From: JANQPX01 sp050633905
GTDB taxonomy: Bacteria > Pseudomonadota > Alphaproteobacteria > Geminicoccales > Geminicoccaceae
DNA: 64,000 nt
Assembly (NCBI GenBank): GCA_050633905.1
Contig: JBOEHJ010000033.1
Span: 61,544-125,543, forward strand
Direction of reading: 5' to 3'
Shown: one piece after another, positions 54,616 through 63,725 of the stretch
How positions within the stretch are numbered: position 1 is the stretch's first letter
How the letters are laid out: every line of letters starts with the position of its first letter
The notes under the pieces: generated by a model
Database searches by the model: none
Told to the model about the DNA's origin: nothing
Seen by the model: the letters and a program-made list of their open reading frames with translations, nothing else
Position numbers and translations under genes: made by a program

Positions 54616-55150
54616 GGAGTTAGACAAACCAAAGGTGAGCGCTCGATGCATTTCCGGCAATTACAGAGCCGCTCTCCTCCAGTCTTGCTGCGAGTTAAGC
54701 AAAATCAGCCGAGTTCATGCAAAGAATGCGCTATATGTGCCTTAGAATTAGCTGATCATGTTCAATGTCGAGGGATACATGCCACTTGCTCTTGATTAAG
54801 CAACCTCGTTTGACTGGTCGAGTGTAATGATTGGCGCATTGTTAGTCTCAGCTCCAGTGGGAGGACGCGGGAGGCCGAGATCTCAAGGCGCTATGAAGCC
54901 GCTTAGTATTGTCGTGCTCGTGCCAAACTTCGATAGTGATCGGAGCTTTTTTCAACGAATAGAAGGACTCGCCATCAAAAAGCGTGTTCACCGTCGACAC
55001 CGGCAGCGCGCGCATCGGCCAGCAAGAACTGATGCTGGCTGCAGGTTTGGTTCGTCGTCGACCCGGCCCTCGCCATCCTCCCCGCCTGGCTGATCAACTA
55101 CCGCCCAGCCCTAGGTGCACTTCGCAAATGGTGTAGCCACCTTATTGGGT
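54616..55150. other. Gene-poor region with degraded coding traces
   Basis: No intact gene is seen. On the plus strand, short stretches in shifting frames near 54890-55150 look protein-like, such as KPLSIVVLVPNFDSD, SVFTVDTGSARIGQQELM and WFVVDPALAILPAWLINYRP. They suggest a frameshifted remnant of a membrane protein, but the family is not recognised. Confidence 0.4.
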
Positions 55151-55570
55151 TCACACATTCCCCGCCCGGCTTCGAGCGGGCCTCTTTCCACCTTGCTTTT
55201 CGTTCGATCTGGAAAGGGAGGCGAGCGCTCTTTTTAGGGTGGCCTCCGCGATCTGACGCTCATCTTCCGACATAATTCCGGGTTGGGTCGAGAGCTTGAA
55301 ATGAGGCATGCTCTCGTTGATGTCATAACCTTGCTGATCGAGGTTTTCCAGCAAATCGACGAAGACGAGTTTGGTATCATGACCCATCTGCCGAAACGTC
55401 GTCTGCACGATCTAGGTTGCAAGGCCTTAGTTCGGTAGCTCCTTATCGAGGAATGGCGGATAGTCGTCACCGATAACCAGCTCGAAGCTTGCAGCATGCG
55501 CCATTGCCGCTGCAAGCCAGACCCCAGTCGCAAGAACGATGACCGATGCCCAGGTGATCGTCGAGAGAGG
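55151..55570 (-). pseudogene. Decayed family 3 solute-binding protein
   Basis: On the minus strand a single frame reads a signal-like VIVLATGVWLAAAMAHA, then FELVIGDDYPPFLDKELPN, a TAA, GLAT, a TAG, and IVQTTFRQMGHDTKLVFVDL. This is the start of an amino-acid-type periplasmic binding protein with two nonsense codons about 15 bases apart. The rest, ending near NESMPHFKLSTQPGIMSEDE, is much shorter than the normal 220-260 residues, so an internal deletion is also likely. Confidence 0.75.
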
Positions 55571-55784
55571 TGGACCCCTTTCGACCCCCGCCTTGAGTGT
55601 CCGCAATATCTTCCCCCACCAGATCTACATTGCCGTGTCCCAAAAACGCATTCTCAGAAGTCCGGTGTAGAGCTTTTATCTTTCTTCAACGCAAGGCGAC
55701 CCGCCATCAACGTCTATATGCCTGGTGGCGACGCAAGCTCGTTAGAAAGCCGACAGCGCTGCATAAACCTTCTACAAAAGTGCT

Positions 55785-56246
55785 CTAATCTTTGTCGGAG
55801 ACGTCGAGCAGAGTGTCGTCTTCGCTCTTGCCAAGCTTGGCCATCATCCCAGCGTGATCGTCATGGTACGCCTCGCGATGAGCATAAAAGTGCTCGGCAA
55901 ATCCGGGAGGTGCTGCAGTCGAAGGATCGTTCGAGGCCCCCCATGCCGCGATCTCCAAGAGCACTGGGATGAGCGTTTGGCCTTTATCAGTTGCCCGGTA
56001 AATCAGCTGGCGACGATCGTTCGGATCATATTCTCGAAAAATGATATCGCCAGCCTCGAGCCGTCGCAACCGATCAGAGAGGATGTTCGAGGCAATGGCC
56101 TCATCGGACGCCAAAAAATCCCGATAACGCTCTTTACCATGCAGCAGAAGATCTCGAAGGATCAACAGCGTCCATCGATCGCCGAAGACATCGAGTGCAT
56201 AACAGATTGGGCAGCCGGAGCCACGTTGCTTGGATGTCTTGCTCAT
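55785..56246 (-). CDS. HxlR family transcriptional regulator
   Basis: A 153-residue winged-helix regulator. The N-terminus CPICYALDVFGDRWTLLILRDL and the recognition region EAIASNILSDRLRRLEAGDII are typical of HxlR. The CPIC Cys pair may sense reactive species, as in YodB/HypR-type members. It is divergent from the GFA-family gene, and the perfect palindrome at 56297-56309 between them is a likely operator. The start at 56246 lacks a strong ribosome binding site. The C-terminal 40 residues are His/Asp-rich. Confidence 0.92.
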   Translation of the reverse strand: MSKTSKQRGSGCPICYALDVFGDRWTLLILRDLLLHGKERYRDFLASDEAIASNILSDRLRRLEAGDIIFREYDPNDRRQLIYRATDKGQTLIPVLLEIAAWGASNDPSTAAPPGFAEHFYAHREAYHDDHAGMMAKLGKSEDDTLLDVSDKD

Positions 56247-56296
56247 GATGATTTCTATCAAATTCGCTTGCGTTTCACAATCGATCTTTATATTAC

Positions 56297-56309
56297 TTGC
56301 ATAGTGCAA
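56297..56309. promoter_or_regulatory. Candidate HxlR operator
   Basis: TTGCA-TAG-TGCAA is a perfect 5-bp inverted repeat between the divergent HxlR and GFA genes, 18 bases before the GFA start. HxlR-type regulators bind such short dyads near their own promoter. Confidence 0.45.
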
Positions 56310-56326
56310 TTGAAATGGAGAGTGAG

Positions 56327-56758
56327 ATGACGACGTTTCAAGGCGGATGTCTTTGCGGTGCGGTTCGCTATGAAGGATCGGATCCGAAGGGTGGTGGCCA
56401 CTGCCATTGCATCGATTGTCGAAAGTCGAGCGGCACCGGCCACTGCTCCCATATGTTCGTTGCCGATGACAATTTTCAGGTGACCGGTGACGTCAAGTTT
56501 TTCAAAGCGCCAACCGATGCCGGCAACGAGGTCAGCCGCGGCTTTTGTCCGAACTGCGGATCGCCGATTTATTCAACCAATTCCATGATGCAAGGCATGG
56601 TAGTTGTCCGCGCCTCCAGCCTTGATGATCCTGAAATCTTCACGCCGAAGTTGGCAGTCTACACCAGTCGGGCGGCCAGCTGGGACCCGGTCGATCCGGC
56701 CTTGCCGGGATTCGAAGAGATGCCGCCGCCAGCTGATACGGCCAAAGCCATCGCCTGA
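56327..56758 (+). CDS. GFA family zinc protein
   Basis: A 143-residue protein of the glutathione-dependent formaldehyde-activating enzyme (Gfa/CENP-V) family. Zinc ligands are in GGCLCGAVRY, HCHCIDCRKSSG and FCPNCGSPIY. The ATG at 56327 has GGAG six bases upstream. It is divergent from an HxlR regulator that may control it. Many GFA proteins have unknown substrates, so formaldehyde activation is not claimed. Confidence 0.92.
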   Translation: MTTFQGGCLCGAVRYEGSDPKGGGHCHCIDCRKSSGTGHCSHMFVADDNFQVTGDVKFFKAPTDAGNEVSRGFCPNCGSPIYSTNSMMQGMVVVRASSLDDPEIFTPKLAVYTSRAASWDPVDPALPGFEEMPPPADTAKAIA

Positions 56759-56922
56759 ACCAAGGCGATGACAACACCAACGACAGGGTCATACCGATAG
56801 CGCAGAGAAGCCTTCACATGGTTCAGCTGCTACTGCTCTATCTCCTTTTTCTAGCGTCGATCCACATATCGCTGATCGTTCCGTACGGAAAAAGTGCATG
56901 CGCATTCCAACAATAAAGACGT

Positions 56923-57279
56923 CTATTTGTCCGACCAAACGGCGAGCTCGTGGCCATCTGGATCTTCGAAATGGAAGCGCTGTCCACCTGGGAAGGCGAA
57001 CAGCGGCGTGACGATCTTAGCGCCCGCCTCTTCCAGGCGTCGCTGAGTCTCGGCGAGATCATCGGCATAAAGGATGACCAGCGGCCCGCCTGATTTGGGC
57101 TTATCGCCTCCCCTGGCAAGACCACCGGTCAACCGCCCATCACTGAACTCGCAGTAATCGGGGCCATAGTCTTTGAAGCTCCAGCCGAAGACCTTGCCAT
57201 AGAAGGCGCGCGAACGGGCGATGTCTTCGACCGCAAACTCGATATTGTCGATGCGACGGTCTCTCTCCGAGGAGGCCAT
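56923..57279 (-). CDS. VOC family protein (glyoxalase-like)
   Basis: A 118-residue protein with the vicinal oxygen chelate fold: IDNIEFAVEDIARSRAFYGK, DDLAETQRRLEEAGAKIV and FEDPDGHELAVWSD. The metal-binding His at the start of strand 1 is replaced (NIEF), so catalysis is doubtful; several such proteins bind drugs or ligands. The ATG has AAAGGAC upstream. It lies 93 bases downstream of a DUF1127 gene on the same strand. Confidence 0.88.
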   Translation of the reverse strand: MASSERDRRIDNIEFAVEDIARSRAFYGKVFGWSFKDYGPDYCEFSDGRLTGGLARGGDKPKSGGPLVILYADDLAETQRRLEEAGAKIVTPLFAFPGGQRFHFEDPDGHELAVWSDK

Positions 57280-57372
57280 GGATTGTCCTTTCAATGGGAA
57301 CGAATTGGAATTGTGACTGTCGTGCTCCGAACGATCAAAAAAGCCCCAGTGACGATAGTGCTTTAACAAGTA

Positions 57373-57591
57373 TTAGGCCCGCCAGAAAGGCTTTGCCGTC
57401 TCCACCAGGACCTCTTGGCGCGTCAGACCAATATCGCGCAGATAGTAATCATTGAGACGGCGCAGCGCCTCGCGTTGAGATGCCCGCTTATGCCAGACGG
57501 CGATCATATGCGCCAATCCTGCAAACCAGGAATAAATCGATGTACTTGAAACATATGAGAGCTGCGACTTCGCTAAATAAGCCATTCTCAT
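57373..57591 (-). CDS. DUF1127 (YjiS-like) small protein
   Basis: A 72-residue protein whose C-terminal half (REALRRLNDYYLRDIGLTRQEV) is a DUF1127 domain, common in many copies in alphaproteobacteria and linked to RNA binding and phosphate or carbon control. The start has GGAGGACGAG directly upstream. It stands alone, 155 bases downstream (on the minus strand, upstream) of the lpdA end. Confidence 0.9.
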   Translation of the reverse strand: MRMAYLAKSQLSYVSSTSIYSWFAGLAHMIAVWHKRASQREALRRLNDYYLRDIGLTRQEVLVETAKPFWRA

Positions 57592-57690
57592 CTCGTCCTC
57601 CTCAATGACCAGAGCGGCGGCGGCGTGAGAGAGTCCTTTCCCGCGTCATCGCCGTTGCTTCGAAAGCTAGGAGAAGGATGGTAGCGAAGC

Positions 57691-57716
57691 CCTCCTGACA
57701 GCTGTTTGTCAGGAGG
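57691..57716. terminator. Strong hairpin between lpdA and the DUF1127 gene
   Basis: A perfect 10-bp inverted repeat (57691-57700 with 57707-57716) has a 6-base loop. It lies about 30 bases past the end of the bkd operon on the minus strand. No T run follows, so it is either a processing or Rho-assisted end or a 5' structure of unknown use. Confidence 0.5.
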
Positions 57717-57746
57717 TGACCATAGTTGGAGAGCTCGTTGACCAAA

Positions 57747-59126
57747 TCAGATGTGAAGTGCGCGGGACAGCCCTTTCATCGCGGTTTCCTGAACCGTTTC
57801 GCCAAGGGTAGGATGGGCGTGGATGGTGTCGGCGATGTCGGTAAGGGTGGCGCCCATCTCGATCGCGAGCGCAAACTCGCCCGCCATTTCCGAAACACCA
57901 GCGCCAACCGCGTGGATGCTGTGAACGAGCTCACTCTCAGGATCGAACAGGACACGCACCATCCCATCGCTGCGTTCCATCGTCATCGCCCTGCCATTCG
58001 CGACGAACGGAAACTGCGCAGTCTTGGTGCCCTCGATTTCGCCTGGAAAGGCGCCGACGGTCACGATCTCCGGGTCGGTGAAGCAGACCGCGGGGATCGC
58101 GCGCTTGTCCCAGGCCACAGACTCGCCTGCGATCAACTCGGCCACCAATGCGCCCTGCGCCATCGCCCGATGCGCCAGCATGGGATCGCCGGTCACGTCC
58201 CCGATGGCATAGACACCGCGCATCGATGTTGCGCAGCGCTCATCGATGGCAACATGCGGCCCCTTCATGGTCAAACCCAGATCATCGAGGCCAAAGCCAT
58301 CGACTACCGGCGCCCGCCCGATGGTCACCAGGACCTTGTCCGATGGGATATTTCGTTCTCCATCCTTGGCCTCGACCACCACACTTGTGCCGTCCTCGGA
58401 CATGCCCTTGGCCTTGGCGGTGAGATGAACCGTGATGCCCAGCTCTTTCAGACGCGCCATGACGGGATTGGTCAGATCCTCGTCATATTGCGGGAGGATG
58501 CGCGGAGCCGACTCGACCACGGTAACAGCAGCGCCGAGCTTGGCCATGGCCGTACCAATTTCGAGACCGATATAGCCACCACCGACAACGGTCAAAGTCT
58601 CGGGAATATCCTCGAGGTCCAGCGCCTCGGTCGATGAAATGACCGAATCGCCAAAGGGAAGGGTCGGAAGTTCTAACGGTCGGGAGCCGGTGGCGATTAC
58701 TAGGTTCTCGCAAACAATGCGCGTTGGTCCCTCCGCCGTTTCGACCTCGACCAACTTGCCGTCGGTAATCCGCGCCTTGCCTCGGATATACCGCGTTTTC
58801 GCCTTTTTTAGCAGGCCGGAAACACCGCCGGTCAGCTGCTTTACGATACCATTCTTCCAAGCCATGGTTTGGGAGAGATCGATGGCCGGCGTACCTGCAG
58901 AAATACCCAGTTTATTGTCACCGCCAAAGTTTTTCGCACTGGCAAATTCATTGGCTGCGTGGATCAGCGCCTTCGATGGAATGCAGCCGACATTCAAGCA
59001 GGTACCACCGGGCATTTCGCCCTCGACGACGATGGTATCAATCCCGAGCTGGCCTGCTCGGATGCCACAGACATAGCCGCCAGGGCCAGCGCCGATGATC
59101 AGAAGCTTGCAACGATCCTGGTTCAT
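57747..59126 (-). CDS. lpdA: Dihydrolipoyl dehydrogenase (E3)
   Basis: A 459-residue flavoprotein that reoxidises the lipoyl groups of E2 with NAD. The FAD motif GAGPGGYVCG lies at 12-21. The redox pair GGTCLNVGCIPSK has Cys43 and Cys48, and the C-terminal HAHPTLGETVQE supplies the catalytic His-Glu. It is the last gene of the bkd operon, four bases after E2. It is probably the complex-specific E3. Confidence 0.96.
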   Translation of the reverse strand: MNQDRCKLLIIGAGPGGYVCGIRAGQLGIDTIVVEGEMPGGTCLNVGCIPSKALIHAANEFASAKNFGGDNKLGISAGTPAIDLSQTMAWKNGIVKQLTGGVSGLLKKAKTRYIRGKARITDGKLVEVETAEGPTRIVCENLVIATGSRPLELPTLPFGDSVISSTEALDLEDIPETLTVVGGGYIGLEIGTAMAKLGAAVTVVESAPRILPQYDEDLTNPVMARLKELGITVHLTAKAKGMSEDGTSVVVEAKDGERNIPSDKVLVTIGRAPVVDGFGLDDLGLTMKGPHVAIDERCATSMRGVYAIGDVTGDPMLAHRAMAQGALVAELIAGESVAWDKRAIPAVCFTDPEIVTVGAFPGEIEGTKTAQFPFVANGRAMTMERSDGMVRVLFDPESELVHSIHAVGAGVSEMAGEFALAIEMGATLTDIADTIHAHPTLGETVQETAMKGLSRALHI

Positions 59127-59129
59127 GGA

Positions 59130-60389
59130 TCAGACCTCCATAAAGATCATCGTCGGGGTCTCCAGCAATGTCTTGATGCGTTGAACGAAGACGGCGGCAT
59201 CCCAGCCGTCGATCACGCGATGATCGAAACTAGCTGAAATGTTCATCATTTTTCGCGGAACGAACTGCGTGCCGTCCCAAGACGGCCGAACCGCCATCTT
59301 GTTGATCCCGAGAATGGCGACTTCGGGATGATTGATGATCGGCGTGGTCGCAAGGGCGCCCAGCGGCCCGAGCGAGGTGATCGTGATGGTCGAGCCCGTA
59401 AGCTCATCCCGGGTGGCCTTGCCAGTGCGCGCCGCTTCCGATAGGCGGGTAATTTCTGCCGCCATGTCAAACACGCCCAACGCTTCGACATGGCGCAAAA
59501 CCGGCACCACCAGCCCGGCATCGGTCATGGTGGCCATCCCCGCGTTGACGGCGGCATGACGGGTGATGACGCCGGCATCATCGTCGAAATGCGCATTCAT
59601 CTCGGGGTGGTCCAGCATGGCTTTGGCCAGCGTCGCCGCAATGAACGGGAGAACGGTGAGCTTTGGCCTCTCACCCCGGTCCGTATTCAGCTTGGCGCGC
59701 AATTCCTCGAGCGCCGTGACGTCGACCTCTTCGACCACCGTGATATGGGGGATGCGGCTATTGGCGAGCGCCATGCGCTCGGCGATCTTCCGGCGAAGGC
59801 CAATCACCTTGATTTCTTCGGTGCCGGTGCGCGGCGCTCTCCCTGCATTCGCCCCATGTCCATTTTGCGGCGGCATGCCGAAAACGGCGTCAAGGTCTTG
59901 CTGGGTGATGCGTCCGGCCGGCCCCGAGCCCGCAACCTGCCGGAGATCAACGCCGCCTTTTCGCGCCCGCGCCCTTACCGAGGGCGACGCCAGAGGGGCC
60001 TGGCCTTCCGTACGTGGAGGTCCGGCCTGCGAGACCTTCACGGGTCTGGGCGGCACCGGCTCGACCTTGCTCGGTTCCGGCTTGTCGGCAGCTGGGGCTG
60101 GTTCCTTCGCCGACTTAACCGGTTTCTTGGTCTCCTCAGCTTCAACCGTGTCGGTTTCAATCATCACCAGGGCTGAGCCGACGGCCAGAACCTCACCGAG
60201 TTCGCCGCCGAGTTCGACAATTGTTCCGGTATAGAGCGATGGGATCTCGACCGTGGCCTTGTCGGTCATGACAGCAGCGATAACGTCGTCCTCGTTCACG
60301 AAATCGCCGACCTTGACATGCCATTCAGCCAGTTCCGCCTCGGTCACGCCCTCCCCGACATCGGGGAGTTTGACAGGAAGAGTGCCCAC
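59130..60389 (-). CDS. bkdB: Branched-chain 2-oxoacid dehydrogenase E2
   Basis: A 419-residue acyltransferase core of the complex. There is one lipoyl domain with Lys44 (AAVMTDKATVEIPS), then a Lys/Glu/Pro-rich linker. A peripheral-subunit binding domain lies at about 130-172 (SPSVRARARKGGVDLRQVAG), and the catalytic domain ends with SFDHRVIDGWD (His390, Asp394). The GTG start directly abuts the E1 beta stop, with GGAGGA inside the end of that gene. Confidence 0.95.
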   Translation of the reverse strand: MGTLPVKLPDVGEGVTEAELAEWHVKVGDFVNEDDVIAAVMTDKATVEIPSLYTGTIVELGGELGEVLAVGSALVMIETDTVEAEETKKPVKSAKEPAPAADKPEPSKVEPVPPRPVKVSQAGPPRTEGQAPLASPSVRARARKGGVDLRQVAGSGPAGRITQQDLDAVFGMPPQNGHGANAGRAPRTGTEEIKVIGLRRKIAERMALANSRIPHITVVEEVDVTALEELRAKLNTDRGERPKLTVLPFIAATLAKAMLDHPEMNAHFDDDAGVITRHAAVNAGMATMTDAGLVVPVLRHVEALGVFDMAAEITRLSEAARTGKATRDELTGSTITITSLGPLGALATTPIINHPEVAILGINKMAVRPSWDGTQFVPRKMMNISASFDHRVIDGWDAAVFVQRIKTLLETPTMIFMEV

Positions 60390-61403
60390 TTAATCCTCCA
60401 TCGCTTTTTGTAAGGCGCGTACGACCCGGCTCTGACTTGGGAAATAGTCCCATTCCGCCGCATGCGGGTAGGGCGCATCCCAGCCCGCAATGCGCTGCAA
60501 CGGGGATTTCAGATGCCAAAAACAGGCCTCTTGAACCTCGGCAATCAGTTCGGCGCCAAAGCCGCTGGTGCGGGTCGCTTCATGCACGACGATACAGCGC
60601 CCGGTCTTTTCGACAGACCGTTTGATGGTCTCCAGATCCAGCGGCAGCAGGCTGAGTAGATCGATGATCTCGGCATCAATACCGGATTGTTCGACAGCGG
60701 CTTCGGCGACATAGACCATGGTGCCGTAAGCCAAGATCGTGACATCTGCCCCTTTGCGCCGAATATCGGCCTTGCCAAAATCGATGGCGTAACGCCCTTC
60801 GGGAACCTCGCCGCCTTGATGGTTCACCCAGCCCGTGGACTTACTGGTGTGATCACCGTCGAAGGGGCCGTTATACAGCCGCTTGGGTTCAAAAAAAATC
60901 ACGGGGTCAGGATCTTCGATGGCGGTGATCAAGAGCCCTTTGGCGTTATAGGGGGTGGACGGCATGACCACCTTCAGACCGGCAACATGGGTAAACAAGG
61001 CCTCCGGGCTTTGGCTGTGGGTTTGTCCGCCAAAGATACCGCCGCCTGTAGGCATGCGCACGGTCAACGGGCAGGTGAAGGTCTGGTTTGAGCGATGCCT
61101 GAGGCGGGCGGCCTCCTGGGTGATCTGGTCATAGGCGGGATAGACGTAGTCGGCGAACTGCATCTCGACACAAGGCCGCATCCCCTGTGCCGCCATGCCG
61201 ATCGCCATGCCGACGATGGCACCCTCATTGATCGGCGTGTCGAAAACCCGCTCTTCGCCATGTTTGGCCTGAAGCCCGGCCGTGCAGCGGAATACCCCGC
61301 CGAAATAACCTACATCTTCCCCGAAAATCACCACCTTGGGATCTTCAGCAAGCTTGACGTCCATCGCGTCGCGCAGCGCTTCGATCATGGTCATCCGGGC
61401 CAT
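60390..61403 (-). CDS. bkdA2: Branched-chain 2-oxoacid dehydrogenase E1 beta
   Basis: A 337-residue E1 beta subunit. GEDVGYFGGVFRCTAGLQ, DTPINEGAIVGMAIGMAAQG and EMQFADYVYPAYDQI are characteristic. With E1 alpha it decarboxylates the 2-oxo acids of Leu, Ile and Val using thiamine diphosphate. The start is taken at the ATG one base after the E1 alpha stop, with GGGGA upstream; a longer frame would overlap E1 alpha. Confidence 0.95.
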   Translation of the reverse strand: MARMTMIEALRDAMDVKLAEDPKVVIFGEDVGYFGGVFRCTAGLQAKHGEERVFDTPINEGAIVGMAIGMAAQGMRPCVEMQFADYVYPAYDQITQEAARLRHRSNQTFTCPLTVRMPTGGGIFGGQTHSQSPEALFTHVAGLKVVMPSTPYNAKGLLITAIEDPDPVIFFEPKRLYNGPFDGDHTSKSTGWVNHQGGEVPEGRYAIDFGKADIRRKGADVTILAYGTMVYVAEAAVEQSGIDAEIIDLLSLLPLDLETIKRSVEKTGRCIVVHEATRTSGFGAELIAEVQEACFWHLKSPLQRIAGWDAPYPHAAEWDYFPSQSRVVRALQKAMED

Positions 61404-61404
61404 G

Positions 61405-62640
61405 TCAGGTCCCCATCTCTTGGCGTTGACGGCGGAGATGTTCGGGCATTTCCGCATAGACGCCCTTGAAGATCGTAAGCGGTGACATCGGTTTCGGGTT
61501 CACGAAGGTGCCATGGGACTCGACCTCCTTTTGAACGGTGACGACCTCCTCCAAAAGCTCCGCTTCCGCTTGGGTGTGACGCTCTTCCGACCAATCGCCG
61601 CGGCAGATCAGGTGGGTCTTCAGCCGTTCCACCGGATCACCCAATGGCCAGGCTTCGGCTTCGTCCTTGGGACGATAGGCCGAGGGGTCGTCTGAGCTGG
61701 AATGCGCGGCAACCCTGTAGGTGAACCATTCGATCGCCACGGGTCCATATCCCGACCGGGCGCGCTCAATCGCCCATCTCGAAACGGCGGCAACAGCGAG
61801 ATAGTCGTTGCCATCCACCCGAAGGGCCGGAATGCCGTAGCCGCGAGCCCGCGCTGCATAGGTACGCGAACTACCGGTCGCGACGCCGGTATAGGTGGAG
61901 ATAGCCCATTGATTATTCACAATGTTGAGGATCACCGGCGGCCGATAGGTCGATGCGGTCAAGAGTGCCGAATGGAAATCGTTGGAAGCCGTTGCACCAT
62001 CGCCAATCCAGCCGGCGGCGATCTTGCCATCGCCGGTCAACGCATTGGCCATCGCCCAGCCCACGGCTTGAATATACTGCGTGCCAAGATTGCCCGAAAT
62101 ACTGAAATAGCCGTATTCGCGCGACGAATGCATGATCGGCAATTGCCGACCCTCGAGCGGATCGCATTCATTTGAATAAATCTGTCCTACCAGCGCTTTG
62201 AGCGGGTAATCCGCCGCAATCAGCAAGCCTTGCTGCCGGTAGGTCGGGAAATTCATGTCGCCCTTTTCAAGCTGCCGCTGGAACCCACATCCAATGGCCT
62301 CTTCGCCGGTGCATTGCATATAGAACGAGGTCTTACCCTGGCGCTGCGCATTCTGCAGACGTTTGTCCACAATACGCATTTTCAACATGTCACGCAGGCC
62401 CTGCAGCAAGGCTTCGACATCCAGATCGGCGATGGTGTCGGCCCAGGGACCAACCGCCTCACCCTCGTCATTCAACACGCGGATCATACCATTGGCGTAA
62501 TCCCGCGCATCGACGGCTTTCAAGTCCAAAGGCGGCACGTCCGATGCGCCCGCCGGCGGAATGGTAATCGCCGAAAAGTCGGGCGTTTCGTCAGGACGTG
62601 CAGGCGGCTTCGGAAAATGAAGTTTGGGTGTCTTGCTCAT
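61405..62640 (-). CDS. bkdA1: Branched-chain 2-oxoacid dehydrogenase E1 alpha
   Basis: A 411-residue E1 alpha subunit. The thiamine-diphosphate/Mg motif GDG-x-N is present in GWIGDGATASNDFHSAL with ILNIVNNQWAIST. RVDGNDYLAVAAV and FTYRVAAHSSSDDPSAYRP are typical of BCKDH alpha, including the phosphorylation-loop region. The N-terminal about 60 residues are Pro-rich. The start overlaps the SDR stop by four bases. Confidence 0.95.
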   Translation of the reverse strand: MSKTPKLHFPKPPARPDETPDFSAITIPPAGASDVPPLDLKAVDARDYANGMIRVLNDEGEAVGPWADTIADLDVEALLQGLRDMLKMRIVDKRLQNAQRQGKTSFYMQCTGEEAIGCGFQRQLEKGDMNFPTYRQQGLLIAADYPLKALVGQIYSNECDPLEGRQLPIMHSSREYGYFSISGNLGTQYIQAVGWAMANALTGDGKIAAGWIGDGATASNDFHSALLTASTYRPPVILNIVNNQWAISTYTGVATGSSRTYAARARGYGIPALRVDGNDYLAVAAVSRWAIERARSGYGPVAIEWFTYRVAAHSSSDDPSAYRPKDEAEAWPLGDPVERLKTHLICRGDWSEERHTQAEAELLEEVVTVQKEVESHGTFVNPKPMSPLTIFKGVYAEMPEHLRRQRQEMGT

Positions 62641-63404
62641 GTCGCCTGCATCCTCGTTGCGGCATCAAGCCGGATGACCTCACCGTTCAGCATGGTGTTT
62701 TCAGCGATATGCGTGGCCAGCGCTGCAAATTCTTCGACCTTGCCCAACCGCTTTGGAAACTCTGAAGTTTGGGCGAGCGATTCCTGAACCTCTTGTGGAA
62801 AACCGGTGACCATCGGTGTGGCAAAAATGCCGGGCGCTATCGCCACGACGCGGATGCCGCTCTTCGCGAGATCTCGCGCCATGGGCAAAGTCAGCCCGAC
62901 AACGCCAGCCTTGGAGGAAGCATAGGCGAGCTGTCCCATCTGCCCCTCATAGGCGGCGATCGACGCGGTGTTGATGATGACGCCGCGCTCGCCGTCATCA
63001 TTCAACGGATCGGCTTCGGACATACCTAATGCGGATTGTGTGGCCAGGTTGAACGTGCCGATCAGGTTAACGCCGATGACCTTAGCGTAGAGTGCGGGGT
63101 CATGGGCCTTGCCTCGAGAAACCGCCTTGGCCCCGGGTGCGATGCCAGCACAGTTCACACAAAGGCGCTCTTGTCCCTGGACATCGCGAAGTTTGACGAG
63201 AGCATCCGACACGGCGTCAGCATCTGCAATGTCACATTGAGCAAACGTCGTGCCAACGCTTTCAGCAAAAGCGGCCCCGGCCTCCAGGTTCATGTCGAGA
63301 ATGCCGACAGGGACGTCGAGATCACGGAGTGCTGTCACCGTGGCCGCGCCAAGACCGGAGGCGCCGCCGGTCACGATGGCGGGGGTATCATTGCCGAGTT
63401 TCAT
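62637..63404 (-). CDS. SDR 3-hydroxyacyl-CoA dehydrogenase, HSD17B10-like
   Basis: A 255-residue short-chain dehydrogenase with the NAD motif TGGASGLG (12-19), NCAGIAPGAK, catalytic Ser in NTASIAAYEG and YASSK. The closest form is type II 3-hydroxyacyl-CoA dehydrogenase, which oxidises 2-methyl-3-hydroxybutyryl-CoA in isoleucine breakdown. This fits its place as first gene of the bkd operon, coupled to E1 alpha. The start has GGAGA upstream. Confidence 0.9.
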   Translation of the reverse strand: MKLGNDTPAIVTGGASGLGAATVTALRDLDVPVGILDMNLEAGAAFAESVGTTFAQCDIADADAVSDALVKLRDVQGQERLCVNCAGIAPGAKAVSRGKAHDPALYAKVIGVNLIGTFNLATQSALGMSEADPLNDDGERGVIINTASIAAYEGQMGQLAYASSKAGVVGLTLPMARDLAKSGIRVVAIAPGIFATPMVTGFPQEVQESLAQTSEFPKRLGKVEEFAALATHIAENTMLNGEVIRLDAATRMQAT

Positions 63405-63725
63405 AACTGAAATCTCCGTTTCAGATCGCGGAATATGTTGTTGGCCCGAGCGCGATGGCTCCGTTCTATTGGATCAGCGGCGAGATAGCGAAAGTCGCCC
63501 GGCTACACCTCGTTTCAATCCGGCCGCAGGTCTGAATGACCGACCGCAGGCTCAATCCGCTTACACCTGACACAACAAACTTCGCCATGACATCCTTTCC
63601 GGACTTTCAAAGGGAGCCAATCCTTTCATGATATGCGAGTTTGGAAGGATGTCTTGCCCTCATTTCGTCGCAATGCCACTATTGCTGCATGAATGAGCTA
63701 AAATTTCGACAAATGCAGGATATTC
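63405..63725. promoter_or_regulatory. Divergent control region of bkd operon and Lrp-type gene
   Basis: No gene is seen. The stretch holds the promoter of the bkd operon (minus) and of the Lrp/AsnC gene (plus). An inverted repeat CTGCAT (63685-63690) / ATGCAG (63713-63718) lies close before the regulator start and is a candidate binding site for it. Confidence 0.4.

Noticed and set aside
57691..57716. Treating the 10-bp hairpin as a canonical Rho-independent terminator
   Set aside because: There is no T run after the stem on either strand, so the terminator call is kept at low confidence.
57726..58637. 303-codon plus-strand open frame
   Set aside because: Antisense to lpdA, with composition of a shadow frame and no family features.
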